Assembly (NCBI GenBank): GCA_963920575.1
Contig: OY986972.1
Coordinates: 21,116,083-21,180,082, forward strand
Direction: 5' to 3'
Length of the DNA stretch: 64,000 bases
Origin: Narthecium ossifragum
Taxonomy: Eukaryota > Streptophyta > Magnoliopsida > Dioscoreales > Nartheciaceae
In this document: positions 22,331 to 33,889 of the stretch, one piece after another
How positions within the stretch are numbered: the first letter of the stretch is position 1
Layout: the number at the start of each line of letters is the position of its first letter
Position numbers and translations under genes: made by a program
The notes under the pieces: model-generated
The model's input: the letters and a program-made list of their open reading frames with translations, nothing else
What the model was told of the DNA's origin: nothing
Databases searched by the model: none

Positions 22331-23605
22331 TTATTTTTTAAAAAATATTCTAAGTTGCTAAATTGTTAATGAAGTTTTATATTTCTTATATTATACCATA
22401 AACTGGAGCAACAATTTGCCAAGTTTCAAAAAGAATAGCCGAGCAAGAATGTGAAATCAAAACATAATGGGAAGATAGAGATGTGCATACATGTATTGAG
22501 TATAGAAAATAAGTTCAAGATATAATGGAGATGGAGAGATCGAAACATATGTTTTGAAGATAAGTAAAACGGTAAAGAGATCGAGTAGAGAATTAATAGA
22601 AAAGTAAAAAGATGACAAAAAGGCTAAATGATAAAATGACTTTAAACTTGTCGCAAATCATCATCTACTTTTTTTTTAGAGTAGTGTTTAATAGATACCA
22701 TAAATTAACAATGGCGGGGGCGTCGATGCCGCAGTTGTTGGGGCTTGAGATGGGACATGGGCGGCAGAGGTGGGGACTGCATGGGTGGTGATGGTGGTGG
22801 CGGCGGCGGCGGAGGAAAAGAAGGGAGGAGCAATGTAGAAGAAGAAGGGCATTTTAGACATTTTATATTAAAATGTTTTTAAAAATAAAATATGTGGTGC
22901 AGTGAGTCAATTTTGTGATGCGGATGGAACTACCCTTTTTGTAATAAAACAATGTTATATTTTTTACTGAACTACCCCTCTCCTCCCCACCGATCCTCTC
23001 TTCCGTCGTACCAGCAAAGAGCCATGATCCATGCTCGAGATCATGATCGAGAGGCACCGCAGCCGTTGTCGACGGCGCTGCCACTGCCGCTTCCGCTACC
23101 GACGATGCCACTGCCGCTTCCGCTACCGACGATTCCGATCCTCTCTAGCTCATTGGGGGGTTCCACGGTGTGTGGGAGGGGCGAGGGACGGTTCTCCCTG
23201 TGTGGGGTAGGTTGAGGTCAGATGACACCGAGAACAGGAAGTACTGTCGCCGTGGGAGAAATGGGCGAAGAACTTTCATAATATTGTCTATCCAAAAAGA
23301 AAAACTTTCATAATATTTGAAAAAGCTCATAACAGATGATTAATTAATCATCGTAGAAAACAGAGAGGAAGAATTTTCATAATATAAACGAAAGTTCGAG
23401 ATTAGAATCCTATAATTGCTAAATTTGTAGCTAATTCTAAAGTTAATATTTTCATAAAATTTAAAATATGATTGTCTATTATCAACCTTATATTAGTCCG
23501 TGCATTCTGATCATATTTGTCCCCGACTTTATTTAACTTATATAAAATGACATCCGATGAACACACATGGAAATAGCCTTTTATTTTATTTAATTCGATT
23601 ATAAG
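22331..23605. other. Gene-free stretch with triplet and short tandem repeats
   Basis: AT-rich DNA to about 22720, a GGCGGCGG tract at about 22800, then a twofold 30-bp tandem repeat (GCCACTGCCGCTTCCGCTAC) at about 23079-23136. These generate proline/leucine-rich frames that I do not accept as genes. Confidence 0.5.
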
Positions 23606-24480
23606 TGTGAGGACCTGTCCCTCCTTTCCTGGGTCGACCGCCTGAGTCGGGCCCGTGGCTCGTTGTGGACCGCAAGGGCAATTTGGTAAATTGCGCCTTG
23701 TTGGTTTGTTTCACACCCGCGTGTGCACACACTGACCTTGTTTGTGTTAGTGCTTGATTAGAATGGTTAGGTGGACCCGGGATCGGAAGATCCCAGCTCG
23801 AGCGCGCTAAAGCTTGCTTTTGGGCAGCTTACGGCCCTTGAGCGATCGATCGGACTCGTGAGCGAGTCAGTGGGTTTGTGACCCGTTCGGATCGATCCAA
23901 ACATTTTGGATCGATCCAGCCTATCTTGGATCGATCCATTTTGGCCTTGGATCGATCCTGGTACTGCGCAGGGCAGTTGAGCGGCGCAGAGCAGTTGAGC
24001 TTCCGTCGTCCTCCATTGTCAGGAGAAGAGAGGACCTCTCCTCCCCTTTTCCCCACCTTCCCCGACCTTCCCCGACCTTCCCCGACCTTCCCCTTCTCTT
24101 CTCCTCCTCTTATTCCTTCTCTTCTCTTCCTTCTTTCTTTCTTCTTCTCGCGGTGCCCTGTTTCCTCTGTTCTTCCCGGCAGCCATCTCCTTCGTCGTCG
24201 TTCTCCCTCCTCCGACCACCATTTTGGGAGCTTGAAGGCTCGTTGGAATCGTGGCGACATGAGGACGATCACTGATGTAGGTTGGAGCTTGGTTAGCAAC
24301 TTGTTAGCGGGGAATCAGCCGAGGATTAGCGCAGTTCGGTAGGTGTTCTACCTACGAGAGTGTTTAATGGGTTTCGTTAAATCTAGCCGTTAGATCTTGA
24401 TGAAATTGTGTTGTTGGATGCATCTTGTCTATTAGAATTACTGATATAAGTTTCATGATCTTTGGTTGAGATTTGAGTAG
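23606..24480 (+). repeat. Tekay/Del-type LTR fragment (5' part)
   Basis: It starts TGTGAGGACCTGTCCCTCC and keeps the family blocks GGCAATTTGGTAAATTGCGC and TTTCACACCCGCGTG, plus four GGATCGATCC palindromes at about 23888-23958. Near 24340-24400 it has the GTTCTACCTACGAGAGTGTT block, seen inverted at about 45715. The similarity stops near 24480, so the 3' half is missing. Confidence 0.75.
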
Positions 24481-25284
24481 AATTTATCTCAAAAACAACA
24501 ATCTATTTATTTTTCTCTCTTTTACAATAACCAAATATAAATTTTTTATACAGACAATCATTACCCAGGATATCTCTTCTTTACAACAAAACACCAAAAC
24601 ACCAAAACAAGAATAAGCATTACGTTCAAAGTTATACATGTACAAGTACTCAAATTTATAATAACCGAGATCCACCAATCGACCATGATATCTCTTCTAA
24701 AGGAGTAAATCCAGATCATGCAGCTACAAAGACAGCCAAGATTTATCAAATGAAAGCAAGATCAAGACTATCAATCACCGAAAACAAAATCATTTTCGTG
24801 AGGCAATCTAGTCTTATATATTTAGTATCCATACGTAATAGGATAAATTGAATAAATCTATATTTTTCTCATTTTTAGGTATCATGTATCTATTTAAATA
24901 ATAGTAATACATGACTTTGCATTTATTTTATTCTACAGTTATCTTATTCTACGACCAAAAGGGACCTAATAAAAGAAACACAAGACAAGGACAGGACACA
25001 GGTATCACATTAAAAAAGGACTGAGGGTGCTCTGACTGGATGTAATAGATAGCTGCAGACAAACTCAACCACCAGGGTTGTATATCTTTTCCTGCCAAGA
25101 AGGTAGAAATAGGAGAGCAACCATCTGAGGACTTATCTATCACAGAAAAGTATTTTTAAAAGACTTGTCTGCATTGATAACATCAATTGCTGCAATTATT
25201 TATTTTTACCATCAAAGGTATCAAAAGTTGGGGAGCAACCAATAGAGGACAGCTAAGGCATAAAAAAGAAGATTTGCCTGCATT
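24481..25284. other. Gene-free stretch; diverged duplication before the LINE
   Basis: AT-rich DNA with no gene. Two diverged copies of a roughly 130-bp block (GAGAGCAACCATCTGAGGAC and GGGAGCAACCAATAGAGGAC) lie at about 25110 and 25230, each followed by a GCATTGA stretch. The LINE target site is at the end of the second copy. Confidence 0.5.
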
Positions 25285-25301
25285 GACTTAAGCATCATAT
25301 C
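25285..25301. repeat. LINE target-site duplication, 3' side
   Basis: GACTTAAGCATCATATC, identical to 31343-31359. It abuts a short T-run on this strand, which is the poly(A) end of the minus-strand LINE. Confidence 0.93.
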
Positions 25302-25359
25302 TTTTTGTTTGATTAATTCTGCCGAAAGATTAGATATAAACCAGACACACTTATAATAC

Positions 25360-28300
25360 CTACAATATAACAGCGTCCAAAGCCGCTGAACCGTCGACTT
25401 CAGACCAAATAAAACTAACATCGCGTCGCCGGCACCAACGAGCCACACTATCAGCCCATCCATTGCACCCCCGCGGAATATACAAGAACGCTACCGAGGC
25501 GAACCCCAAAACCTGGGACCAAATCTCACGAACCAAACTTGCGGACTCAAAATCCCACGGTCTGCTGCCACGCAAAATGTCCACAACATGTAAAGAGTCA
25601 GACTCCACAATGATCCTACCCCGACCATTTCGTGGAATCCATTGAAACACTGTGCATATCGCCTGAAGCTCCGCATGTAACACCGACGAAGCTCTTACCG
25701 GCTTTCCAAAAGCCCACCTTGGCGAACCAGCAGCGGAAAGACAGATCATACCCACACCCGCCTTACCATCCGAGCATGATGCATCAACCTGAAGAAGCAT
25801 ATCACCTTCGATTGACCTCCGTTCTTTAGTTGGCTTCATATGTTTCCCAAATTGAACAGCATGTCAACAAACTCGATGTGCCAAGGCCACCGCAGTCAAC
25901 CCCTTGTGCTGAAAAATAACTTCGTTCCTGTCACGCCAAATCCACCATAAAGCGTAAGAGATAAAACATTTAAGATCCTTCATCCCTGGTGTTGAGCTTG
26001 ACGATGTCAATGCTACAAAAATTTCATCAATTGTGATACTCCTGGCCGCAACCCACTCCGGTGGTAAAACCCGCCTGAGGACAACTTGCGCAAAAGGGCA
26101 ATCAACAATGGCATGAGCGACGGTCTCTACCTCTCCACATCTCGGGCATCCACGATCATAGAAATTACAGTAACGCCAGAGGAAATCGCGCACTGCTAAT
26201 TTCCCATGACTAAGCCTCCAGATAAAGTGCTTCACACGAGGCCCCGCCGGCAACCTCCAAATATTACTCCAGTAAGCATCCTCTCCGCTCTCCCTAATGA
26301 AGCCTTTAAGCTTCATCAAAAATAAATAAATAGATTTAGAGGTTATTTGCCCTGGAGGACCAAAAGCCCAACGACAGCTATCACTTCCTTGCCGCACCTC
26401 CACCTTCCTCACCATGTCTGCTAACAATGGATGAAAATAAGCACACAATCTGTCTTCATTCCACATCCCAGCCTGAAGAAGTTAATCCACCCGCTCTGCC
26501 TCCCAATCAACCTCCATATTGATAAACGTAGGTCGCCGAGCCATAGGATCCTCAAGCACCCAAGCATCATGCACAACACTAATCCGGCTAGAACATCCAG
26601 GAGTACAAGATAGGCCCTGACGCAAGTTATCGGCTGCACGGCATAAAACCCGCCAATGCATCGAGGAAGTACAAAGGCCTCTAACAGAAGGCAACACCTC
26701 GCGCCAAGAATACTTGGCCCTAGACAAACATGTCCAGACATTGGACCTATTCTCCAGAAGATAGGACATCCTCTTGGCCTTCAATGCCACTTACCATATT
26801 CTGAAATTCCGCAAACCCAACCCACCAACTTCCTTGGGTAAGCATATCTTACTCCAACTCACAACATTCATACCTGACCGACACCCTTGCCATAGAAAGT
26901 CTCGGCAGATCTTCTCCATGCTTTTTATCACCCCTGCAGGAACATCAGTGGTTGCCATCACAAAAGCTGGGATGGCTTGAAGAACCGATTGCACAAGCAC
27001 CACCCGGCCTGGTTCAGAGATATACCTCCCCTGCCAAGAAAGGATCCGACCTGTCATTTTATCAAGAAGCTTCACAAAATCCGCTCTCTTAGGCTTTGTA
27101 ATACACAAAGGGACACCCAACTAATCCCACACGCCCTCAGCTTCCTCTAACCCAAGGATATGACAAATAGCAAGCCTCCTATCAAGAGCCACGGTAGGCG
27201 AGAACCGAATGCTTGATTTTGAAGCATTCATTTCCAACCCCGACAAAGCTCTAAATGCTAGCAATTTCTGCTTAAGCTTACGAGCCTCCATACAAGTTGC
27301 AGCAGTCACAATCAAGCAATCATCTGCATACAGGAGATGCGAAATAGAGAACTCGGAGTGAAGAAACCGAAGGCCTAGCAAACCCTACTTTCGATCTTTG
27401 AGCAACTGTGACAAAACCTCCTGCACAACTAGGAATAAGTACGGAGACAAGGGATCGCCTTGTCTCAATCCACGGCCGGATTTGATCTTCCCATGAACTT
27501 TTCCATTAAGAATGAAAGAGAACATTGGCCCCCGTACACAAGCCATCACCCACGATACCCAACGCCGTGGAAAATTCATAGCCGACAAGACATCTTCTAG
27601 AAATGCCCAACGAACTCTATCATAGGCAACTCGCAAATCCACTTTAAGAACCATTAAGCTCTTTGTTTTTGGGGCCACATGCATCGAATGCATGATTTCC
27701 TTCGCTGCATCAATGTTGTCATGAATAGAGCGACCTAAAACAAATGCCGACTGCTCAACCCCAATGACATCATTCAGAACCAACTTCATCCTTTTTGCCA
27801 ATATCGTAGTAATAACCTTGTAACCTACATTACAGAGGCTTATTGGCCGATAGTCTTTCACCTCATGCGGGAATCTGCATTTGGGAATAAAAGAGACGAA
27901 CGTCGCATTCCAAGATGAAGGAAGACAACAAGTGTGAAAGAAATATTGAATTAGATTCACAAACTCCTCTCCAATCACTTCCCAATGCGTAACAAAAAAC
28001 TCGGCAGGCATCCCATCCGGACCAGGACATTTGCAACGAGCCATTCCAACTACAACATCTTTGATTTCTATTGCAGTGACCTCCCCTTCCAATACATCAT
28101 GCACAATGGCATCAACCTGTGGTAAATTCGGCATTCCAAAGGAAAGACCATCATCTTCATCAGACCAAAGATGCGAGAAATAATCTACAAATACCTTGCC
28201 CATATGAACAGGCTCGGAAATAAGGATACCATCTTCATTCATCACCTCACGAACCTTGGATTTTTGAGATCTACCCTGAACCAAGCGGTGAAAAAATTTT

Positions 28301-29394
28301 GAGCTCCGGTCCCCTGTTTGCAACCACAGTTGTCTGACTCGTTGGGCAGCAAAACGCTCTTGTCTATCAATGACATCCTCCCAATGGCCTTCCAACTCTC
28401 TAATCTGATCCTCCTCCCGAATAGATGTCATACCATTTTCCTCCAATTCAAAGAGACTTTGCAGACAAGATTCAATCTGGTTTCCAACCCGAAACATGTC
28501 CAGAGTACCAGCTCTTCTATCCCATCTCTTCACAAGCTTCTTAACAGCCCTGAGTTTGGAATTAAATGCATATTGTCTCGATCCAGTATAGTTTCCCTGC
28601 CAGATCCGCCAAACAGCCCCTCGCAGCTCATCAGAGACAATCCAATGTTGTTCCATCCGAAAAACTGACGGCCCTCTACAAACCTCCAATTCAGACAAGG
28701 AGATAAGCAATGGCGAGTGATCTGAATGTATCATTGCTAGATGTTTGACCACAATGGAAGGAATCAATTCCTTCCATTGTTGATTAACTAAGGCATGATC
28801 CAACCTTTCGAGAATTTTAGAGGATCCATGTTGACAATTCGACCAGGTATAAGTCTAGCCAGAGAACCCAAGATCGATCATGCCATTACTATAGATATAA
28901 TTCAAGAACGCACGCTCCTCCCCAAAGACAAAAGCACTCCCTCCTTTCTTCTCCTCTGCTGCCAAAAGAACATTAAAATCACCTGCAACAAGGTGTGGCA
29001 AACCAGTCCTCCCAAAGCTGTTCAATGTATCCCATAGCTCCGTTCGAAGTCCACCAATTCGAGCACCATAAACTGCTGAAATGGACAATTGCCCCATACT
29101 AGATGTAGTGATAACCGCATGCACCGCCTGGACGGAGAGAGACATGAAGGATACACATCCAATCTCAGGCTTCCATACCGCAGTAATTCCTCCACACCTT
29201 CCTTGAGATGGAATCACAAAGCACTGCAAACTGCATTGTAACTTCTTCTTCAGCCATTCCACCTTATCTTCCGAGACAAGAGTATCAAGGAGGAACAAAA
29301 CTGACAGATTATGCTCAGCAAACATCCTGAAACAAGTAGCCACCACTCGTATAGGTCCAGCTGACCTACAATTCCAGAACATAAAATTCATCAT
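25360..29394 (-). pseudogene. LINE ORF2: endonuclease, reverse transcriptase, zf-RVT, RNase H
   Basis: The whole 1345-codon frame is in register with no indel but has stops at 28855, 27385, 27121, 26791, 26482 and 25864. Endonuclease: MFWNCRSAGP at the start, AGDFNVLL, and HSDHSPLLISL at its end. Reverse transcriptase: CPGPDGMPAEFF, DYRPISLCNVGYKVI, KVDLRVAYDRVRW (catalytic Asp), GRGLRQGDPLSPYLF, and YADD at about 27318. The zf-RVT region (26466-25864) has HGKLAVRDFLW and CPRCGEVETVAHAIVDCPF. RNase H (25839-25360) has DASCSDGKAGVGMI, ELQAICTVF, ESDSLHVVDILRG and YIPRGCNGWADSVAR. The start codon overlaps the ORF1 stop (ATGA). In its intact state it would nick DNA and prime reverse transcription at the target. 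Confidence 0.93.
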
Positions 29395-31203
29395 AATACA
29401 CCTGTAGAAGACATCGGTTGCTCCTCCGACGCATCCCCACACTTACGCTTCTTGTGGGTTGAGATTTGCTGATCCTCATACATCACCATAGTTGAGGCCT
29501 CATCTCCACCCTGCAACTCATCCCCGTCCTCCATAGCATCTAGGATATCCTCTCGTAGGGAATCAGGAAGAGTGCCATCAAGAGCTTTCACCATTAGAGA
29601 GACCCCTTCCTCATGCCTCATAGCAAGTTCATCCTCCTTAACACCCTTGAATTTGGGCCTGACTACTGGATCCACCCTCCTTGGACCATGCTTCATCACC
29701 CTGCCAGGTTGCCCCATAAGCAAAGGCCTGCTCGAAATCAACCGATCCTCTTCCCCATTCGTTTGGCCCAATATCTTCGGCCCAATAGACACCCCAGCCG
29801 GATGCCTGCCACGTGGCTCGAGCCTCTCTTTATAACTGCCTTCGAGATGCCCTAGGCTTACCCCACTCACAGCACCTACGCCTCCAGCCACCGTCGCTCT
29901 CACGCCCCGTCGTCTACCGGTGACTCGATCTCCACCCACCTTCCTGACATCGGCGACCATGGCGATGGTTTCTTTACCAGCTCGCTGCAACCGTCTCCCA
30001 TCACCATCAATGCCGTCCTCTCGCTGCACGCCACGTGGACCTTCCTGTCTGACAACCGCCTGCACCTTTCTGACAGAAGCGGTCTCTTGTTGGAAACCAC
30101 CCCTCCGGCCATCCCTATTCCGGTGAACCACATGCCATTCCCCGGCGGCAGCGGCTACCACCGCCGGAGGTGGCACTTCTACCGGCCTGACACCAGGTAC
30201 GCCATCGCCAACCATGACTCCTTTCAGCCCTTGCATCACCTCCTCTCGATGCCGAGGGTTTTCATCACCTTCAGTCCTCCCAACCGGCGGCACATCCGTC
30301 TTCACCGAGCAGGCTCTCACATGATGCCCAATACACGCGCACCTCGCACAAACTGTGATATGTTCGTAGATGAAAGGAACATATCGAGGTCCTTTGTGAC
30401 TATTAACAGTAATCCCCAACTTCGGTTTGTTCAGGTCGACCTCCACAGTGACCCTCGCAAATTTCCCTGGCAGCATCCGCTGTGATTATATCCACCTCTA
30501 AAGGGACACCAATTGAAGCAACAATCTTGAGCACAGCCTCCCTATTGACTTTCTCAATCGGGAGTTTAGGTATCCTAACCTGAACAGGGGCCTTAGTGAA
30601 ATCAGAGCCCTGAGGATAGAAATCCTCTTCGCACCGTATCAAAGATAACATGAGACCATTCACAGACCATGGCCCTCCTGAGAGAACGTAGAGCATATCC
30701 ATTTCATTGGAAAATTTGAAGACAAAAATTCCACCAGCCATATCAATGACATTGAAGCTTTCTGATGTCCCCCAAAGAAGTGAAAGTTTATATTTCAGAG
30801 CATCCAGGTGAACACGCCCGCTCAAAAATTTGCCAAACAAAGCAAACTGCCAACCTTGACAAGCTCTATCCATCATGGTATCATCCAGGAAAATCTCGTC
30901 AGCATACAGAGGTCCGAGTCTCGCCATCTCTTCAGGCGTCACGATTCCTGGCTTTGGCTTTAGCTTGGCAGCTGCAGCCGCATAGGACTTCTTCATACTT
31001 GTAGCAGACTGAAATCCTGCTGCTCCAGTAGGATGCCCCTCAAACCCCGGCGGACGTTCATCAACATCGGGCGGGCGAGGACCAGAAGATCCCCCATCAC
31101 CCCCAAAATTTGGCTCACACATCGCCCTCTGTTTCCTTGCTCTGCTTTTTAAGTCTGCAAAGGCTCTACTTGAAGACAGACAATTGTACTCCGTAGAAAC
31201 CAA
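29391..31203 (-). pseudogene. LINE ORF1: DUF4283 and CCHC zinc-knuckle protein
   Basis: The N-terminal half (31203-30403) has a DUF4283-like core: WQFALFGKFLSGRVHLDALK, FNVIDMAGGIFVFKF, VLSGGPWSVNGLMLSL, then APVQVRIPKLPIE. A frameshift near 30470 moves the reading to the second half, with KFARVTVEVDLNKPKLGI and a CCHC knuckle (CARCACIGHHVRAC at about 30350-30309). A long basic, glycine- and proline-rich tail follows. Plant L1 ORF1 proteins of this build bind the element RNA. The stop TGA at 29391-29393 overlaps the ORF2 ATG. Confidence 0.88.
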
Positions 31204-31342
31204 AAATGGTATAACTTGCTATAAGTTATTTGGAGTAATTTGACCATATTTTTTTCACCTGGCGTTCCACAGCTGGGGAATCACTGATTCGCCTCCTTCG
31301 ATATTCGCCTCCTTCGATCAATAGCCACCCACTCGCGGACTC

Positions 31343-31359
31343 GACTTAAGCATCATATC
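31343..31359. repeat. LINE target-site duplication, 5' side
   Basis: GACTTAAGCATCATATC, a perfect match to 25285-25301. It fixes the LINE 5' end at 31342. Confidence 0.93.
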
Positions 31360-31726
31360 GATCACAACAAAAAGCATCATTTAAAACACATTGATCAAAA
31401 GGGCAAGTTCAGCTCATTCAAAAGGTAAAAATAGCTGCCACCTCAAGATCGAGGAGGTCGGAATTATAACTATTAAGAATATGCTGCAAAAGGCGTTTGG
31501 GCCGCGCGTGGTAACAAGTAGGACGATGATCCATCCATGCAGTTGGGACAGTATGCTTGTCATCACGTACAATCAAAGCAAGAAAACGATACTCATCTCT
31601 TTCATTGATGGCTCGAAGCAAAGATCACATTGTTGCCATACTATAACAATGATTACAGATCAAAGCATTTTTAATTAATACAACACGCATGCTATGGAAC
31701 AGGGCAAACTAAAACAGAGGTACTTA

Positions 31727-33124
31727 TCACTTTGGAGGTTGGAGATAGGACTTCATCGTATATACCGTCTGCAAGATTGTGAGAGCCAGAAGGACGATGG
31801 CTGCGAGCACTGAGATAGCAGACCACGGGTTGCTGAAATAGTCACGCTCCAGCTTCGCCATCCACTCGTTCCATGTTACCCTCACCTTCGCCATCCACTT
31901 GTTCCATTTTGACTGGCAATATCTCTCCATGCGAGCCGTCAAATCATCGAGATACCGGGCGATCTCACAATTTTTAGGATCCAAGGTGATGTTGGGGACT
32001 AATTGGTGGATGAAGGTGATTAGCTCGTCGGGGGAGGATAGAGAATTCTTTATGACCCCAGAGCGCTCAAGTAAGACGATGTCCACTTGGGAGTTTATAA
32101 GATCATCCAGGAAGTTAGCATAAGCAGTCCAGTACTTGTTGGGGTCCTCGCTGTGTTGCTCGAAGAGCAAAATATTTGTAAGGATTGCCTTGAAAGAAGG
32201 ATCAATGAATTGGCAGGGGATCTCCAGGGTGCCATTGTGAAAGGTTATGTCTAGAAAGTGGCTGCCTAACTTTCTGGCCTTAATTGTGACACCAGACTCT
32301 ACGAGATTCCCGGCAGCACGACCGGGAGATTCCTTTGTTTGGAGTTGAAGACAAGATTCAAGTGCTGAGAACAAAGGGCCACAGAATGGATCAGAAAACT
32401 TGGGGTCAGGTTGAAGCTGCTTTGGGATGGGCACGTTGATCAAGTGGTACAGATGGAGCAAATGATGGACCTTGCCATCGGGTATTTTCACCGACAGACC
32501 CATGAGATTGTAATCAGGCTTAAGATAGTTCAAGGCTAAAGCTAGGAGGCCAGTCCGATTACCTGGCAAAGGACTGTGAGTCTTGCCCAAGATCTCATAC
32601 AACTTCAGGACAACACAGAACGGGATCTGGTTTTCGAGCTTGAGCAGGTCCGCCATTATGTGTGGGAAGTTCCACCCTGTGGTGGGCATATATTGCCTTC
32701 TCCCAAGCATGGACTTGATCAAGACATCGATGATGAAGCAGCCGTCCAGCAGCAACATCTCCACGAATTCATCGGTGGTGCCGAGGGGGGCGCTTTGAGG
32801 GTAGCATTTCCGAGCGTCTGGCGCCACATCCTCCATCGCCTTGACCAGTGTGGTGTCCATGATCCCGCCGACGGCGAGGAATTCACGGAGGCACTGCCAT
32901 TTGTGCTCCTGCATGTGCTTCAGCCTCTCGCAGTGACGGCTGTACGGGCCGATGGACACCGAAGTAGGCTCGTAGACATCCCTCCGGCCTTCCCGGATGT
33001 ATTCAGGTGCTCTAAAGATGTTAGCGGATGGCATGTCTTTCCACCGTTTCGGCAAAGCTTTCAACCCGTTCCTGATTGTAATAACCACCGGACTCTCATT
33101 GATCTCCATTGGAATATGGAGCAA
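31727..33124 (-). CDS. DUF247 family plant membrane protein (gene 2)
   Basis: Intact single-exon gene of 465 codons. The family blocks are present: IFRAPEYIREGRRDVYEP with SIGPYSRH, MQEHKWQCLREF, MLLLDGCFIIDV, LLKLENQIPFCVV, HLLHLYHL, YWTAYANFLDDL and FSNPWSAISVLAA. One C-terminal transmembrane helix follows. It is clearly paralogous to gene 1 and in opposite orientation. Near the C-terminus a short segment is duplicated (KWNKWMAK then EWMAKLER, about 31850-31910), making this copy about 11 residues longer there than gene 1. MLHIPMEINES allows a start at residue 1 or 6. Membrane-anchored; function unknown. Confidence 0.93.
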   Translation of the reverse strand: MLHIPMEINESPVVITIRNGLKALPKRWKDMPSANIFRAPEYIREGRRDVYEPTSVSIGPYSRHCERLKHMQEHKWQCLREFLAVGGIMDTTLVKAMEDVAPDARKCYPQSAPLGTTDEFVEMLLLDGCFIIDVLIKSMLGRRQYMPTTGWNFPHIMADLLKLENQIPFCVVLKLYEILGKTHSPLPGNRTGLLALALNYLKPDYNLMGLSVKIPDGKVHHLLHLYHLINVPIPKQLQPDPKFSDPFCGPLFSALESCLQLQTKESPGRAAGNLVESGVTIKARKLGSHFLDITFHNGTLEIPCQFIDPSFKAILTNILLFEQHSEDPNKYWTAYANFLDDLINSQVDIVLLERSGVIKNSLSSPDELITFIHQLVPNITLDPKNCEIARYLDDLTARMERYCQSKWNKWMAKVRVTWNEWMAKLERDYFSNPWSAISVLAAIVLLALTILQTVYTMKSYLQPPK

Positions 33125-33219
33125 TTGTGGGAAGAACTCCGAGTTGGGTTTTCACTAATTTCTCGGAGATATCACTTTGAAGGCTCAAGCACAGGCCTAT
33201 GGGCTAATTAGCAAGCTTA

Positions 33220-33889
33220 TATTGATAAGAGTAGTGATTTGTGCACATGGGATTGTACCCATGTGTACATGGAAGAGAGAGATAGATAGAGAGAGTGGGT
33301 AGAGAGAGGCTAAGGAGAGAGGCCCATGAATGTCACCTATTGGGGTACATGGCATGTACCCCGATCAAAGCCCAGCCAGAAAACAGAGGTGGACTGTAGT
33401 TAACAGTGACGAGGTACAGATTACTTGCAAGACAAGCCACATTGACTTGATAATATCATAGGCAGACTAATCATGCGGGATCATCTATATTTACATATAT
33501 GCCAGTCAAATAAACATTTTATTTTATATATATGTCACTATATATTTTCTAATTACATATCTGCCACCTAATTGATGAAATTCTCATATAGGCCACGGTA
33601 GTTGCTCCGTGGAACATTTCTTTTTTTCTCAATTTTGTTTAATTTTAAATTTTCAAATTTCAAATCATAGAAATTTAAAAATTCAAATTTCAAATTGTAA
33701 AAATTTTAAAATTTTAAATTTTCAAATTACAAATAGTAAAAATTTTAAATTTCAAATCATAAAAATTTAAAATTATAAACATTTCAAATTTCACTCATCC
33801 GGTTCCAAACCAAGAGCATCGAGAAATAGCTATTGCCCATGTTGGTAATCACTTCGTGTTAGATTTCTTACACCCTCATTACCATATAC
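33220..33889. other. Gene-free stretch with GA-rich and AAATTT-rich tracts
   Basis: Contains GTACCCATGTGTACATG-like self-complementary words near 33255, a GAGAGATAGATAGAGAGAG tract, and at 33590-33800 an array of AAATTTCAAATT/AAAATTTAAAA words. No gene seen. Confidence 0.5.

Larger units (their letters stand above)
25302..31342 (-). mobile_element. Full-length L1-clade LINE with 17-bp target duplication
   Basis: A 6041-bp minus-strand element bounded by identical 17-bp duplications. It has a GC-rich 5' UTR of about 140 bp with a CGCCTCCTTCGATATT-type duplication, then ORF1, ORF2 and a 3' UTR ending in a short A-run. The domain order is that of plant L1 elements: DUF4283 and CCHC, then endonuclease, reverse transcriptase, zf-RVT and RNase H. 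ORF1 has one frameshift and ORF2 six stops. The full length and the perfect duplication suggest a fairly recent, now inactive insertion. Confidence 0.95.

Noticed and set aside
27000..30500. Plus-strand frames of 60-132 codons over the LINE
   Set aside because: Antisense to ORF1/ORF2; no domains of their own.
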